A stretch of 64,000 nucleotides of DNA, taken from NCBI RefSeq assembly GCF_000308515.1, contig NZ_BAFV01000053.1, positions 152,162 to 216,161 of the forward strand. Reading direction: 5' to 3'. The notes below the pieces were generated by a model. The model was not told where the DNA came from. It worked only from the letters and a program-made list of their open reading frames with translations, and did no database searches. Each line of letters starts with the position of its first letter. The stretch's first letter is position 1. The translations under genes were made by a program, and so were the position numbers. This document shows, piece after piece, positions 24,612 through 32,505 of this stretch. Origin of the DNA: Nocardia carnea NBRC 14403. Its GTDB lineage: Bacteria; Actinomycetota; Actinomycetes; Mycobacteriales; Mycobacteriaceae.

Positions 24612-25667
24612 ATGTGGTGGGCGTATGCGCCGGTACTGGTGGCCTTGATCGCCGGATGCTCGACCGGCGCAACGCCGGCACCGGAGCGGCCGGCCTTCGA
24701 TCTCCAGGCGCACCGAGGCGGGCTCGGCCTGGTATCGGAGAACACCCTGCCCGCTTTCGCCCACGCCCTGGAACTCGGGGTGAGCACACTCGAACTCGAT
24801 GTCCAGATCACGGCCGACGGTCACCCGGTCGTCACTCATGACCGAGATCCGGACCCGGCCAAATGTGCGGATACCGCACCGGCGTTCCCCGGTGACCCGG
24901 AATATCCCTATGTCCCCGGCCCGGCTCTCATCCGCGATCTCACACTCGACCAGGTACGCACCCTGGACTGTGGCTCCCGGCCGCTGCCCGGATATCCCGA
25001 ACAGCGACCGGCCCCCGGCGCTGGAATGCCACTGCTGTCGGAGGTTTTCGATCTCGTGCGGGCGTATCGCGCCGAATCGGTGATGCTGAACATCGAGACC
25101 AAGGTGGAGGCCGCGGCCCCGCACGAGACCATGCCGGGAGCCGATTTCGCCCGGACCGTAGTGCGCGAGGTCCGGCGCGCCGGGATACAGGACCAGGTCA
25201 GTGTGCAGAGCTTCGACTGGGACACCCTGCGTATGGTGCGCGCGCTGGCCCCGGAACTTCCGCTGGTCGCGCTGACGAACGGCGCGCAGTTCCTCCAGGA
25301 GGGCGTGCCCGGCGCTTCACCGTGGCTGGGCGGGCTGGATATCGACGATTTCGCGGGTTCACTGCAGGAGAAGTACGTGGCCGCCGCGGCCGAGCTCGGC
25401 GTCAGAACCCTCTCTCCTGTCCACGGCGACCCTCAGGACGGCTCGATCGCCGATCCCGGCTACACCCCGTTCACTACCGCGGAACTTGTCGATACCGCAC
25501 ATCGGCGCGGACTCCGGGTGGTGCCGTGGACGATCGACGACCCCGCCACCATGGCCCACCTGCTGGGTCTCGGCGTCGACGGGATCATCACCAACCGCCC
25601 CGATGTACTGCGTGAGGTCCTCGAGGACAACGGGTACGCCCCACCGCCACCGCTGCTGCGGCAATGA
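24612..25667 (+). CDS. Lipoprotein glycerophosphodiester phosphodiesterase
   Basis: 351 aa. Lipobox LIAGC at residues 12-16 after a short hydrophobic signal predicts a lipid-anchored extracytoplasmic protein. GDPD motifs: AHRGG...SENTLPAF (residues 32-48), ELDVQITADGHPVVTHD (metal-binding Glu/Asp and second catalytic His), later NIETK and SFDWDTLR, and TIDDP...GVDGIITNRPD at the C-terminus. It hydrolyses glycerophosphodiesters to glycerol-3-phosphate and an alcohol, scavenging phosphate and glycerol from deacylated phospholipids. The length (about 350 aa with an insertion around FPGDPEYPYVPG) fits the larger GlpQ-like branch. Confidence 0.9.
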   Translation: MWWAYAPVLVALIAGCSTGATPAPERPAFDLQAHRGGLGLVSENTLPAFAHALELGVSTLELDVQITADGHPVVTHDRDPDPAKCADTAPAFPGDPEYPYVPGPALIRDLTLDQVRTLDCGSRPLPGYPEQRPAPGAGMPLLSEVFDLVRAYRAESVMLNIETKVEAAAPHETMPGADFARTVVREVRRAGIQDQVSVQSFDWDTLRMVRALAPELPLVALTNGAQFLQEGVPGASPWLGGLDIDDFAGSLQEKYVAAAAELGVRTLSPVHGDPQDGSIADPGYTPFTTAELVDTAHRRGLRVVPWTIDDPATMAHLLGLGVDGIITNRPDVLREVLEDNGYAPPPPLLRQ

Positions 25668-25715
25668 ACGGCTGAACCGGCCCGGACCCGCTGAGCGTAT
25701 TCATATACTGACTGC

Positions 25716-26009
25716 ATGCTCGATCCCCTCAGCCTTGCCGTCGGCGCAGGCCTTCTCGCGGTCGGCTGGGCCTGCGGCCGGTTCGTGCCACGGCGCCGAA
25801 CGGGATCGGCCCGGAAACTCCCCGCGCGTTGCGGTTGCGGCCACGATCTGGCGCTGCACGACCGCACCACCGGCACCTGCCACGCCGAGTCCTCCCGCCG
25901 CGGCACCCACGGTCTGCGTGAATGGGTGCAATGCAATTGCCGCCGCTATACCGGGCCGACGCCGCTCGAGGACGTGTTCAGCTCTCCGATTCTCCCCCCG
26001 GACAACTGA
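25716..26009 (+). CDS. Small membrane-anchored CxC protein
   Basis: 97 aa. One N-terminal hydrophobic helix (residues 4-23, LSLAVGAGLLAVGWACGRFV) followed by a basic stop-transfer segment (PRRRTGSARK). The soluble part has CGCGHDLALHDRTTGTCH and WVQCNCRRYTG, a set of Cys/His residues laid out like a small zinc ribbon (CxCGH ... C ... CxC). Similar small proteins occur widely in actinobacteria without known function. Confidence 0.65.
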   Translation: MLDPLSLAVGAGLLAVGWACGRFVPRRRTGSARKLPARCGCGHDLALHDRTTGTCHAESSRRGTHGLREWVQCNCRRYTGPTPLEDVFSSPILPPDN

Positions 26010-26061
26010 AGCGAACGCGCGGGAACAGATTACGGACCCGCGCACCTGCAGGTAGGCATGT

Positions 26062-26886
26062 TCACCGAGCAGACCCGCCGAAGCGGGCTGTGATGCGATT
26101 TTCCAGCGCCTGCAAAGCGATCGTGGGAGGCAGTGCGATCACGACGATCAGCACGACCGTACCCATGATGTTCTCCATCCGGATGAGGCTGACATTGCGC
26201 AGCATCTCGTAGCCGATACCGCTCGACGAGGAGAACATCTCCGCGAGGAGCAAACCGAGGAAGGCGAGACCGAAGGTTGTCCGCATACCGGTCGCGAGGG
26301 CGGGCAGAGTCGAGGGCACGATGATCTGTCGGATGAGGCGCGGCCGGCTCATCCGTAGCGACGCCGCCATTTTCAGATGCAGTGGATTCACCGCGGTCGC
26401 GCTCTCTACGGCCATGATCAGCATCGGGACGAATGCCGCGTAGAAAGCGAATCCGAACCGGCTCAACTGGCCTATCCCGAGAAAGGACAGGAACAACGGG
26501 TACAGCACGATTTTCGGGATGCTGTTGATCGAGTAGATGATCGGCAGAACGGCACGCGACCAGAATGCGCTCATTCCGAGCGCGAGACCCAGAATCGAAC
26601 CCATCACCACGCTGACGACGAATGCGGCGATCAACAGGCGCAGGGAGTCGAACACATTGGCGCGAAACGATTCGGTGGCCAGATCGGCGACCAACGACCG
26701 CATGGAATCGGCGGGCGTGGGAAAGATTCGGCTGTCCAGCACGATCGCGGTGGCCCACCAGGCCAGGACGCCCAGGACGGCGACGAGGACCGGTGGCCCG
26801 ACCCGTCGTGCCGTGCTGATCCGGGGCACCGCTGCGCCCAGGGATATCGGACGGGTCGGCAGCTGCCGCGACATTACGGATGTCAT
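26062..26886 (-). CDS. ABC transporter permease 2 (SsuC/TauC type)
   Basis: 274 aa from the ATG at 26886, which overlaps the stop of the upstream permease (ATGA) and has TTGGAGG about 8 nt before it. About six membrane segments. The EAA loop reads KMAASLRMSRPRLIRQIIVPSTLPALATGMRTTFG (split; conserved APxxxxxL-like and G residues), the site that contacts the ATPase. It forms a heterodimer with the other permease. Last gene of the importer operon. Confidence 0.9.
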   Translation of the reverse strand: MTSVMSRQLPTRPISLGAAVPRISTARRVGPPVLVAVLGVLAWWATAIVLDSRIFPTPADSMRSLVADLATESFRANVFDSLRLLIAAFVVSVVMGSILGLALGMSAFWSRAVLPIIYSINSIPKIVLYPLFLSFLGIGQLSRFGFAFYAAFVPMLIMAVESATAVNPLHLKMAASLRMSRPRLIRQIIVPSTLPALATGMRTTFGLAFLGLLLAEMFSSSSGIGYEMLRNVSLIRMENIMGTVVLIVVIALPPTIALQALENRITARFGGSAR

Positions 26887-27692
26887 CGCCGGCGCCTCCA
26901 ATCGAATCGGTTGAGCACTGCGGAGATCAGGAGGGTCGCCAGGAGTGCGAGTGCGGTGACCACGAGTATGCCCGCGTACATTTCGGCGATATCGAAGCTG
27001 TCGTACGCGATCGAAATATAGTGCCCCAGACCGTCTGTGGAGAGAATGAATTCACTGGCCAGCACCGAGATGATTGCGTACGACAGGCCCAGTTTCAGTC
27101 CGGTGATGATATTGGGCAGCGCGTAGGGCAGAAGAATCGATCGAAAGTACTGCCATCGAGTCATTCGCAGCACCCGGCCCAGTTTCCCGATGATCGGTGT
27201 CGTGGCTTCGAACCCGGTCTGCGCGTTCACGGTGACGATACCGAAGGCGAAGACCGTCGAAAGTACGGCGATCGGCGTGATCCCACTGCCGAACAGCACC
27301 ACCATGATGGGATAGAGCGCGAAAGTCGGGACCGCGTAGTACACATTCAGGTACGGACGGAATGCACGCTTACACAGATCGAACCGCCACAACAGGTACG
27401 CGGCCGCGATACCGAGAACGGAACTGACAGCGAAGCTGATCGCGATGATTCCGAGCGTACGTCCCAGCGAATCGACCAGGAACTCCCGGTCACCGAGCAA
27501 TCGGATCGTCTCCGCGACCATGTCCGAAACGGGCACGATATCCAGCGGCGAGGCCAGCGACGAGCGTGCGTAGAGTTCGACCAGCACCAGGAGAACGATG
27601 ATGACCACCGCGGTCCATCCCGGACTCGGCAGCCGCAGCACCCGGGCCGGCGGCGGGCGGAGATAGCCGGGGACGACGGATCGGCTGCTCAT
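26883..27692 (-). CDS. ABC transporter permease 1 (SsuC/TauC type)
   Basis: 269 aa from the ATG at 27692, which overlaps the ATPase stop (ATGA). Hydrophobic segments start with WTAVVIIVLLVLVELYA near residue 25; the EAA loop is GRVLRMTRWQYFRSILLPYALPNIITGLKLG (split). Binding-protein-dependent inner-membrane permease of the sulfonate/nitrate/taurine family. With two different permeases, the importer is a heterodimer, as in some aromatic- or thiamine-precursor importers. Longer in-frame extensions upstream lie inside the ATPase gene and are rejected. Confidence 0.9.
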   Translation of the reverse strand: MSSRSVVPGYLRPPPARVLRLPSPGWTAVVIIVLLVLVELYARSSLASPLDIVPVSDMVAETIRLLGDREFLVDSLGRTLGIIAISFAVSSVLGIAAAYLLWRFDLCKRAFRPYLNVYYAVPTFALYPIMVVLFGSGITPIAVLSTVFAFGIVTVNAQTGFEATTPIIGKLGRVLRMTRWQYFRSILLPYALPNIITGLKLGLSYAIISVLASEFILSTDGLGHYISIAYDSFDIAEMYAGILVVTALALLATLLISAVLNRFDWRRRR

Positions 27693-28480
27693 CGGGCCAC
27701 ACTCATCGTCTTCTTCGCCTCGTCCCGCAGCGACGACCAGATACGTTCGTGCAACGAGGTCGCGGCCGATGAGGTCAGTACATCCTCCGAACGTGGTCGC
27801 GCGAGGTCGATCTCTATTTCGTCGATGAATCGCCCCGGCCGCGCGCTCATGACGAGGACCCGGTCCGACAGCAGGATGGACTCCTGGATGCTGTGCGTGA
27901 TGAACAGGACACCGCAGGTGAGCTTCTCGACGATTTCGAGTAACTCGTACGACATCACCAGGCGGGTCTGTTCGTCGAGCGCGCCGAAGGGCTCGTCGGC
28001 CAGGATCAGGTCCGGTTGCATCGACAGACACCGTGCGATGGCCACCCGTTGCCGCATTCCCCCGGACAACTGCCCCGGGAAGTGATCACCGAAAGCGGCG
28101 AGACCGACCGTGGCGAGCAGTTCGTCGGCGCGGGACCGGCGCTCCCGCTTGGCCACACCCTGTACCTCGAGCGCAAACGCCACATTGTCGCGGACCGTAC
28201 GCCACGGCAGGGTGGCCGATTCCTGGAAGATCACCGCGGTGCGTTCCCGGGGACCGCCCAGCGGCTTCCCGTCCACTGCCACGGTCCCGCCATCGTGGTC
28301 CTGCAGCCCCGCGACGATCTCCAGCATCGTGGATTTTCCGCAGCCGCTGGGGCCCACGATGGAAACGAACTCACCTCGCCCTATTTGCAGATCGACCCCG
28401 TCGAGTGCGGTGACCGCACCGAAGCGCCGAACGATACCGCGTGCGTCGACGATCGGATCGGATGTCGTAGGAGTATTCAT
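27689..28480 (-). CDS. ABC transporter ATP-binding protein (SsuB/TauB type)
   Basis: 263 aa. Walker A GPSGCGKST (residues 42-50), Q-loop IFQESATLPW, signature LSGGMRQRVAIARCL, Walker B LILADEPFGALD and the H-loop FITHSIQESILL, all intact. It powers uptake by the two permeases. The gene lies 31 bp downstream of the binding-protein gene and overlaps the next permease by 4 bp, so all four are one transcript. Confidence 0.95.
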   Translation of the reverse strand: MNTPTTSDPIVDARGIVRRFGAVTALDGVDLQIGRGEFVSIVGPSGCGKSTMLEIVAGLQDHDGGTVAVDGKPLGGPRERTAVIFQESATLPWRTVRDNVAFALEVQGVAKRERRSRADELLATVGLAAFGDHFPGQLSGGMRQRVAIARCLSMQPDLILADEPFGALDEQTRLVMSYELLEIVEKLTCGVLFITHSIQESILLSDRVLVMSARPGRFIDEIEIDLARPRSEDVLTSSAATSLHERIWSSLRDEAKKTMSVAR

Positions 28481-28511
28481 GAACAGACCCTTCGCGGTCG
28501 GAAGTTGTACA

Positions 28512-29567
28512 TCACGACGAGGACGTCTCGGAGCATCCGTCGGGGAGCGAATGATCCACCTCGGGCGGCAGGAACTGTGGATCGAACAGGGTGCAGAGGT
28601 CGGGATCGCGGTCGCTACCCGAAAGTTCGACTCCGGCCTGCGCCGATGCCACCGACGCGGGATCGAAGCCGCCGCCCCAGGTTCGGGCGGATGCTGCCCG
28701 TTCGACCACCTTCAGCGCGGCGTCGACATCGAATCCCGAGTAGTCGGCGTACAACTGGGCTGCGGCCAGTGGATTCGCGTCGATCGATGCGACCGCGTCG
28801 GTGTAACCGGCATTGATGGCGCGCACCACGCCGGGGTGGGAAGCGGCGTAGTCCTTGGTGGTGGTGATGGTGGATTGGAGGAACCGCTCCAGGTATTCGG
28901 GGCTGCTCGCGATGAGTTCGAAATCGTCCGGGCGCTGCTCGGCGACGATCGACGGCAGCATCGCGATATCCACGGACCCGGCTTCGAGCAGCGCGAGCCC
29001 CTCGCCGATACCACCCGAGGAGATACGTTCGATCCGGCCCTCGGGGATACCGGCCAGCTCCGGTATCAGCTGCGAGAGGGCGTCGGTTGCCGAGTTCGGA
29101 CGCGTATAGGCCCACCGGCGCACGTCCTGAATCGAATTGATCTGAGTATTCGAGGCAAGTGCGTAGAAGTTCATCGGGTACGGACCTTGCGTTCCGCCAC
29201 CCACCACACGAAGTTCGGCGCCGGTCGGGTCGGCCTGCACGATCGATGGGTAGCTCACCTCGCCGATCGGGATATTGCCGTCCAGCAGGGTGCGCATGGT
29301 GGCACTGCCCCCTTTGCCCGGCACGATGTTCTCGACGATGACGCCGTACTTCTCGAACAGCCCCTGTTTCTGGGCGACCAGCCACGGGATGCTGTAGATC
29401 TCGGCCGCGGCCGACACCGTCACATCGATGGTGACGGGTGCGGCGGGGTCGGCGTCGGGGCCCGGATCACCGGCGCATCCGGTTAGCGCGACGATCGATG
29501 CGGCCGCCATGACAACCGACCTGCCACGAAGGCCCCGGCGACGTGGGGACAGAAATGATGTGAACAT
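28512..29567 (-). CDS. ABC substrate-binding lipoprotein (NMT1/SsuA-like)
   Basis: 351 aa. Twin-Arg-like basic start (RRRGLRGRS), a hydrophobic segment and lipobox ALTGCAG (Cys at residue 31) predict a lipid-anchored extracytoplasmic protein. The mature domain matches NMT1/THI5/SsuA-type binding proteins: AAAEIYSIPWLVAQKQGLFEKYGVIVENI, IGEVSYPSIVQADPTGAELRVVGGG, and SVDIAMLPSIVAEQ. Substrates in the family are sulfonates, nitrate, pyrimidines and aromatic acids; here the adjacent operon suggests a small carboxylate. First gene of the leftward operon, with the promoter at 29688-29717. Confidence 0.9.
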   Translation of the reverse strand: MFTSFLSPRRRGLRGRSVVMAAASIVALTGCAGDPGPDADPAAPVTIDVTVSAAAEIYSIPWLVAQKQGLFEKYGVIVENIVPGKGGSATMRTLLDGNIPIGEVSYPSIVQADPTGAELRVVGGGTQGPYPMNFYALASNTQINSIQDVRRWAYTRPNSATDALSQLIPELAGIPEGRIERISSGGIGEGLALLEAGSVDIAMLPSIVAEQRPDDFELIASSPEYLERFLQSTITTTKDYAASHPGVVRAINAGYTDAVASIDANPLAAAQLYADYSGFDVDAALKVVERAASARTWGGGFDPASVASAQAGVELSGSDRDPDLCTLFDPQFLPPEVDHSLPDGCSETSSS

Positions 29568-29687
29568 GATCCCTCGACATATCGTGCGGGTCGGTGGTGA
29601 CGATGCCGCCGCCGCGGGTGGTAGAGAGCGGCACGTGATGTGACGGCTCGCAGGATCTCGTTGATGAGACTTGGGTTACAGTGGGTG

Positions 29688-29717
29688 ACTGTAAACATAT
29701 GATGCTTTGGTCGTCAA
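29688..29717 (-). promoter_or_regulatory. Promoter of ABC importer operon with embedded operator
   Basis: Reading leftward: TTGACG (29717-29712), 18-bp spacer, TACAGT (29693-29688). The spacer contains the dyad-like AAGCATCATATGTTT (29707-29693), 13 of 15 bases to the operator consensus. The whole 30-bp element is identical at 25 positions to the promoter at 30662-30691, in the same orientation relative to its operon. Leader to the binding-protein ATG is about 114 nt. Confidence 0.7.
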
Positions 29718-29836
29718 GATCCCCATTTCACGACGATATCGGGCAACGCGCGACGAAATACCTGCCAATACAGCAGACTTTTCAGTATCCATCCCGGGCA
29801 TGAGGTTGCACCGGACCGACGAAGGAGGGGCCCAGG

Positions 29837-30583
29837 TTGGTCGCCGATCACACGAACCACGGGTCGAAGGCAACGGCGCCCCGGCCGCCACTGGCCTACG
29901 AGATCCTGGTGGAGACCATCCGGGGGCGAATACTGTCCGGCGAACTCCCTCCGGGCACTCGCCTACCCACGGAACCCGAGCTCAGCGACGAGTTCGGCGT
30001 CGGCCGCAGCACCATCCGTGAAGCCCTCCGGTCACTGGCCACCCAGAACCTGATCCATACCACCCGCGGGGTGACCGGCGGCAGTTTCGTCACCGCGCCG
30101 AGTATCGGTCATATCAGTGCACACCTCGAGACGGGCGTCGCTCTCATGGCCGCGGCGCAGACCGTGAGCGTCGATCAGTTGATGGAAGTGCGCAACCTGA
30201 TGGAGGTTCCCGCGGCCGGGATGGCAGCCTTTCGGCGCACGCCCGAACAGCTCGAACAACTCGAGGCGGTGATGTTCGAACCGGACGGCACCCAGGGCCC
30301 CGAGACATACGCGGCGAATCAGGAATTCCACCTCATCCTGCTGCGCGCCGCAAGCAATCCGTTACTCGAGTTGATCACGGCGCCGGTGTTCCGGGTACTG
30401 TCCGGCCGCTTCGGACGCGATCACACTCCGGACGGTTTCTGGGAATGCGTGGACCACGACCACCGGGCGATCCTCGCGGTGGTGCGCGACGGCGATTCGA
30501 TGGCGGCCATGGATCTCATGCGCCGACACCTCGACCATCTGCGGGATTCGTACCGCCAGATGGACCATCTTCGGTCCACATAA
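29837..30583 (+). CDS. GntR/FadR family regulator of the C5-acid locus
   Basis: 248 aa from a TTG start with GAAGGAGGGG 6 nt upstream. Winged helix at residues 20-85: AYEILVETIRGRILSGELPPG, TRLPTEPELSDEFGVGRSTI, REALRSLATQNLI. The C-terminal FCD ligand domain has VDQLMEVRNLMEVPAAGMAA and the metal/ligand-associated His residues FHLILLRAASNPLL and HDHRAIL. FadR-type GntR proteins typically bind short palindromes and respond to an organic acid or CoA ester. Four candidate sites lie on both sides of this gene, arguing that it controls both operons. Confidence 0.9.
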   Translation: MVADHTNHGSKATAPRPPLAYEILVETIRGRILSGELPPGTRLPTEPELSDEFGVGRSTIREALRSLATQNLIHTTRGVTGGSFVTAPSIGHISAHLETGVALMAAAQTVSVDQLMEVRNLMEVPAAGMAAFRRTPEQLEQLEAVMFEPDGTQGPETYAANQEFHLILLRAASNPLLELITAPVFRVLSGRFGRDHTPDGFWECVDHDHRAILAVVRDGDSMAAMDLMRRHLDHLRDSYRQMDHLRST

Positions 30584-30587
30584 GGTC

Positions 30588-30602
30588 ATACATCTGATGT
30601 TT
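30588..30602. promoter_or_regulatory. GntR operator copy 2
   Basis: ATACATCTGATGTTT matches the perfect dyad AAACATC-n-GATGTTT at 14 of 15 positions, 5 bp after the regulator's stop codon and 140 bp before the MaoC-type start. Probably a second binding site for cooperative repression. Confidence 0.6.
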
Positions 30603-30627
30603 TATCCTGATGTCTCGAAGTTTTTCG

Positions 30628-30650
30628 GCAAACATGGGCTCCATGTTTGC
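30628..30650. promoter_or_regulatory. Inverted repeat GCAAACATGG-N3-CCATGTTTGC
   Basis: Perfect 10-bp arms around GCT. The arms contain the same AAACAT / ATGTTT half-sites as the GntR operators but with wider spacing, so it may be an alternative binding site for the same protein or a leader hairpin of an upstream transcript. Confidence 0.5.
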
Positions 30651-30661
30651 GAAGGTAACTA

Positions 30662-30691
30662 TTGACGTCGCAAACATCAGATGTTTACAGT
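30662..30691 (+). promoter_or_regulatory. Promoter of catabolic operon with embedded operator
   Basis: TTGACG (30662-30667), 18-bp spacer, TACAGT (30686-30691). The perfect odd palindrome AAACATCAGATGTTT (30672-30686) fills the spacer, so a bound regulator would block RNA polymerase. The -10 is 36 bp before the GTG start of the hydratase gene. Confidence 0.75.
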
Positions 30692-30727
30692 CATCGCGAC
30701 TGCCCGACCGAAGCCCTAGGAGGCACC

Positions 30728-31294
30728 GTGGCGACCCATCCCGCGATCTTGGGAAGGTTCTTCGAGGACTACACCGTTGGCGATGTGTACCAGCACCCAC
30801 TGGGGCGGACCATCTCCGAGGCCGACAACACCTGGGTGACCCTGTTGTCCATGAACACCAATCAGAACCACTTCAATGCCCATCTGGCACAACAGAATCC
30901 GGTTACCGACGGCCGGGTGATCGTCAACTCGGGTCTCACCGTCTCGGTGGTGCTGGGTATTTCGGTACTGGATATGAGCCAGAACGCGATCTCCAACCTC
31001 GCGTTCACCGATATCAAGATGAGCCACCCGGTCTACGTCGGTGACACGATCTACGCCGAAAGCATCTGCACCGGTCTGCGCCGCTCGGAATCCCGACCCT
31101 ACGCCGGCATCGTCTCGATGATCACGCGCGGATTGAACCAGGACGGTGACGAGGTCATCTCCTGGAAGCGTTCGGTCATGGTCGCGACCCGCGAAAGCGG
31201 TATCGGACAGAACTACTTCCCCGCGGCCAAGAGCGGGCCGCTCGAGCTACCCGGCTCCACCTCCGCCGGTACGACCAACGGAGTGACCGCATGA
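30728..31294 (+). CDS. MaoC-family enoyl-CoA hydratase (itaconyl/mesaconyl-CoA type)
   Basis: 188 aa from the GTG at 30728 (AGGAGG 5 nt upstream). Hotdog-fold hydratase: FFEDYTVGDVYQHPLGRTISEADNTWVTLLSMNTNQNHFNAHLA, then GRVIVNSGLTVSVVLGISVLDMS. The MNTNQNHFN stretch corresponds to the MNTQPLHLD-type active site of mesaconyl-CoA hydratase (Mch) and itaconyl-CoA hydratase (Ich), rather than the DxNPLH of classic MaoC. It would add water to an unsaturated C5 acyl-CoA. First gene of a five-gene operon. Confidence 0.8.
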   Translation: MATHPAILGRFFEDYTVGDVYQHPLGRTISEADNTWVTLLSMNTNQNHFNAHLAQQNPVTDGRVIVNSGLTVSVVLGISVLDMSQNAISNLAFTDIKMSHPVYVGDTIYAESICTGLRRSESRPYAGIVSMITRGLNQDGDEVISWKRSVMVATRESGIGQNYFPAAKSGPLELPGSTSAGTTNGVTA

Positions 31295-32505
31295 GGCCGC
31301 TCGAAGATGTCCGGATCCTCTCGCTCGAACAGTACGGCGCGGGCCCGTTCGGGAGCCTGCATCTCGCCGACCTCGGCGCCGATGTGCTCAAGGTCGAAGA
31401 TCCCGGGGCCGGCGGCGATGTCGGCCGCTATGTCCCGCCTTTCGCCGCGGGCGAGGATTCACTGTTCTTCGAGACCTTCAACCGCAACAAGCGCAGCATC
31501 TCCCTGGACCTGTCGACCACGGCAGGCCGTCAGGTGTTCGAAGACCTCGTCCGCGAATCCGATGTCGTGTACTCCAATCTGCGCGGAGACGTGCCGGAGA
31601 AGATCGGCATCACCTACGACCAGTTGAAACACCTCAATCCGGCAATCGTCTGCTGCAGTCTGACCGGCTTCGGGATGACCGGTCCGCGCGCGAAAGAACC
31701 CGGATACGACTACATCCTGCAAGGCCTGGCGGGATGGATGAGCGTCACCGGCGACCCCGACGGCCCGCCCACCAAATCGGGCCTGTCCCTGGTGGATTAC
31801 TCCGGCGGGTTCGTCGCCGCCATCAGCATCCTGGCCGGACTACACGCCGCCCGGCGCGACGGTATCGGCGGCGATTGCGATCTTTCGCTGTACGACACCG
31901 CGATGGGACTGCTCACCTATCCCGCGACCTGGCATCTCAACGGCGGCTTCGAACCTGTCCGTACCCGCAACTCCGCGCATCCCTCGCTCGTCCCCTTCCA
32001 GGCATTCGAAGCCTCGGACGGCTGGCTCATCGTCGGCTGCGCCAAGGAGAAATTCTGGCGACGGCTGGTCGTCGCGATCGACCGGCCCGAACTCGCGGCA
32101 GATCCCCGCTTCACCGATTTCGAGAGCCGCGGCCGCCACGCCGCCGAACTGCTACCGATTCTCGAAGAGATCTTCGCGACGGCCACCGTCGACCACTGGC
32201 TGTCGGTGCTGCGACCGGCCGGTGTGCCGACCGGACCTATCAACGATATCGGCCAGGCGCTCACCGAGGAGCACACGCTCGCCCGCGGGTTGATCGTCGA
32301 CACCGAACATCCGCGCTTCGGCACGGTCCGGCAGGTCGCTTCGCCTGTACGTTTCGGCACCCAGCAGCCCGACTACCGACGGGCACCGGCCCGGGGCGAG
32401 CATTCCGATGCCGTACTGCGGGGACTCGGTTACGACGACGAACGGATCTCGGAGTTGACCGCCGGCGGCGCCTTCGGCACAGACGACCCGGGCGCCACCC
32501 GATGA
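31291..32505 (+). CDS. Type III CoA-transferase (CaiB/BaiF family)
   Basis: 404 aa; its ATG overlaps the preceding stop (ATGA). Family features: SLEQYGAGPFGSLHLADLGADVLKVEDP at the N-terminus, NRNKRSISLDLSTTAGR, SLTGFGMTGP, and the acyl-linked catalytic Asp140 in PGYDYILQGLAGWMSVTG. It transfers CoA between an acyl-CoA donor (commonly succinyl-CoA) and a free acid, or within a molecule (mesaconyl-CoA C1-C4). Here it would activate the imported acid; the exact acid is inferred from the operon. Confidence 0.9.
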   Translation: MRPLEDVRILSLEQYGAGPFGSLHLADLGADVLKVEDPGAGGDVGRYVPPFAAGEDSLFFETFNRNKRSISLDLSTTAGRQVFEDLVRESDVVYSNLRGDVPEKIGITYDQLKHLNPAIVCCSLTGFGMTGPRAKEPGYDYILQGLAGWMSVTGDPDGPPTKSGLSLVDYSGGFVAAISILAGLHAARRDGIGGDCDLSLYDTAMGLLTYPATWHLNGGFEPVRTRNSAHPSLVPFQAFEASDGWLIVGCAKEKFWRRLVVAIDRPELAADPRFTDFESRGRHAAELLPILEEIFATATVDHWLSVLRPAGVPTGPINDIGQALTEEHTLARGLIVDTEHPRFGTVRQVASPVRFGTQQPDYRRAPARGEHSDAVLRGLGYDDERISELTAGGAFGTDDPGATR

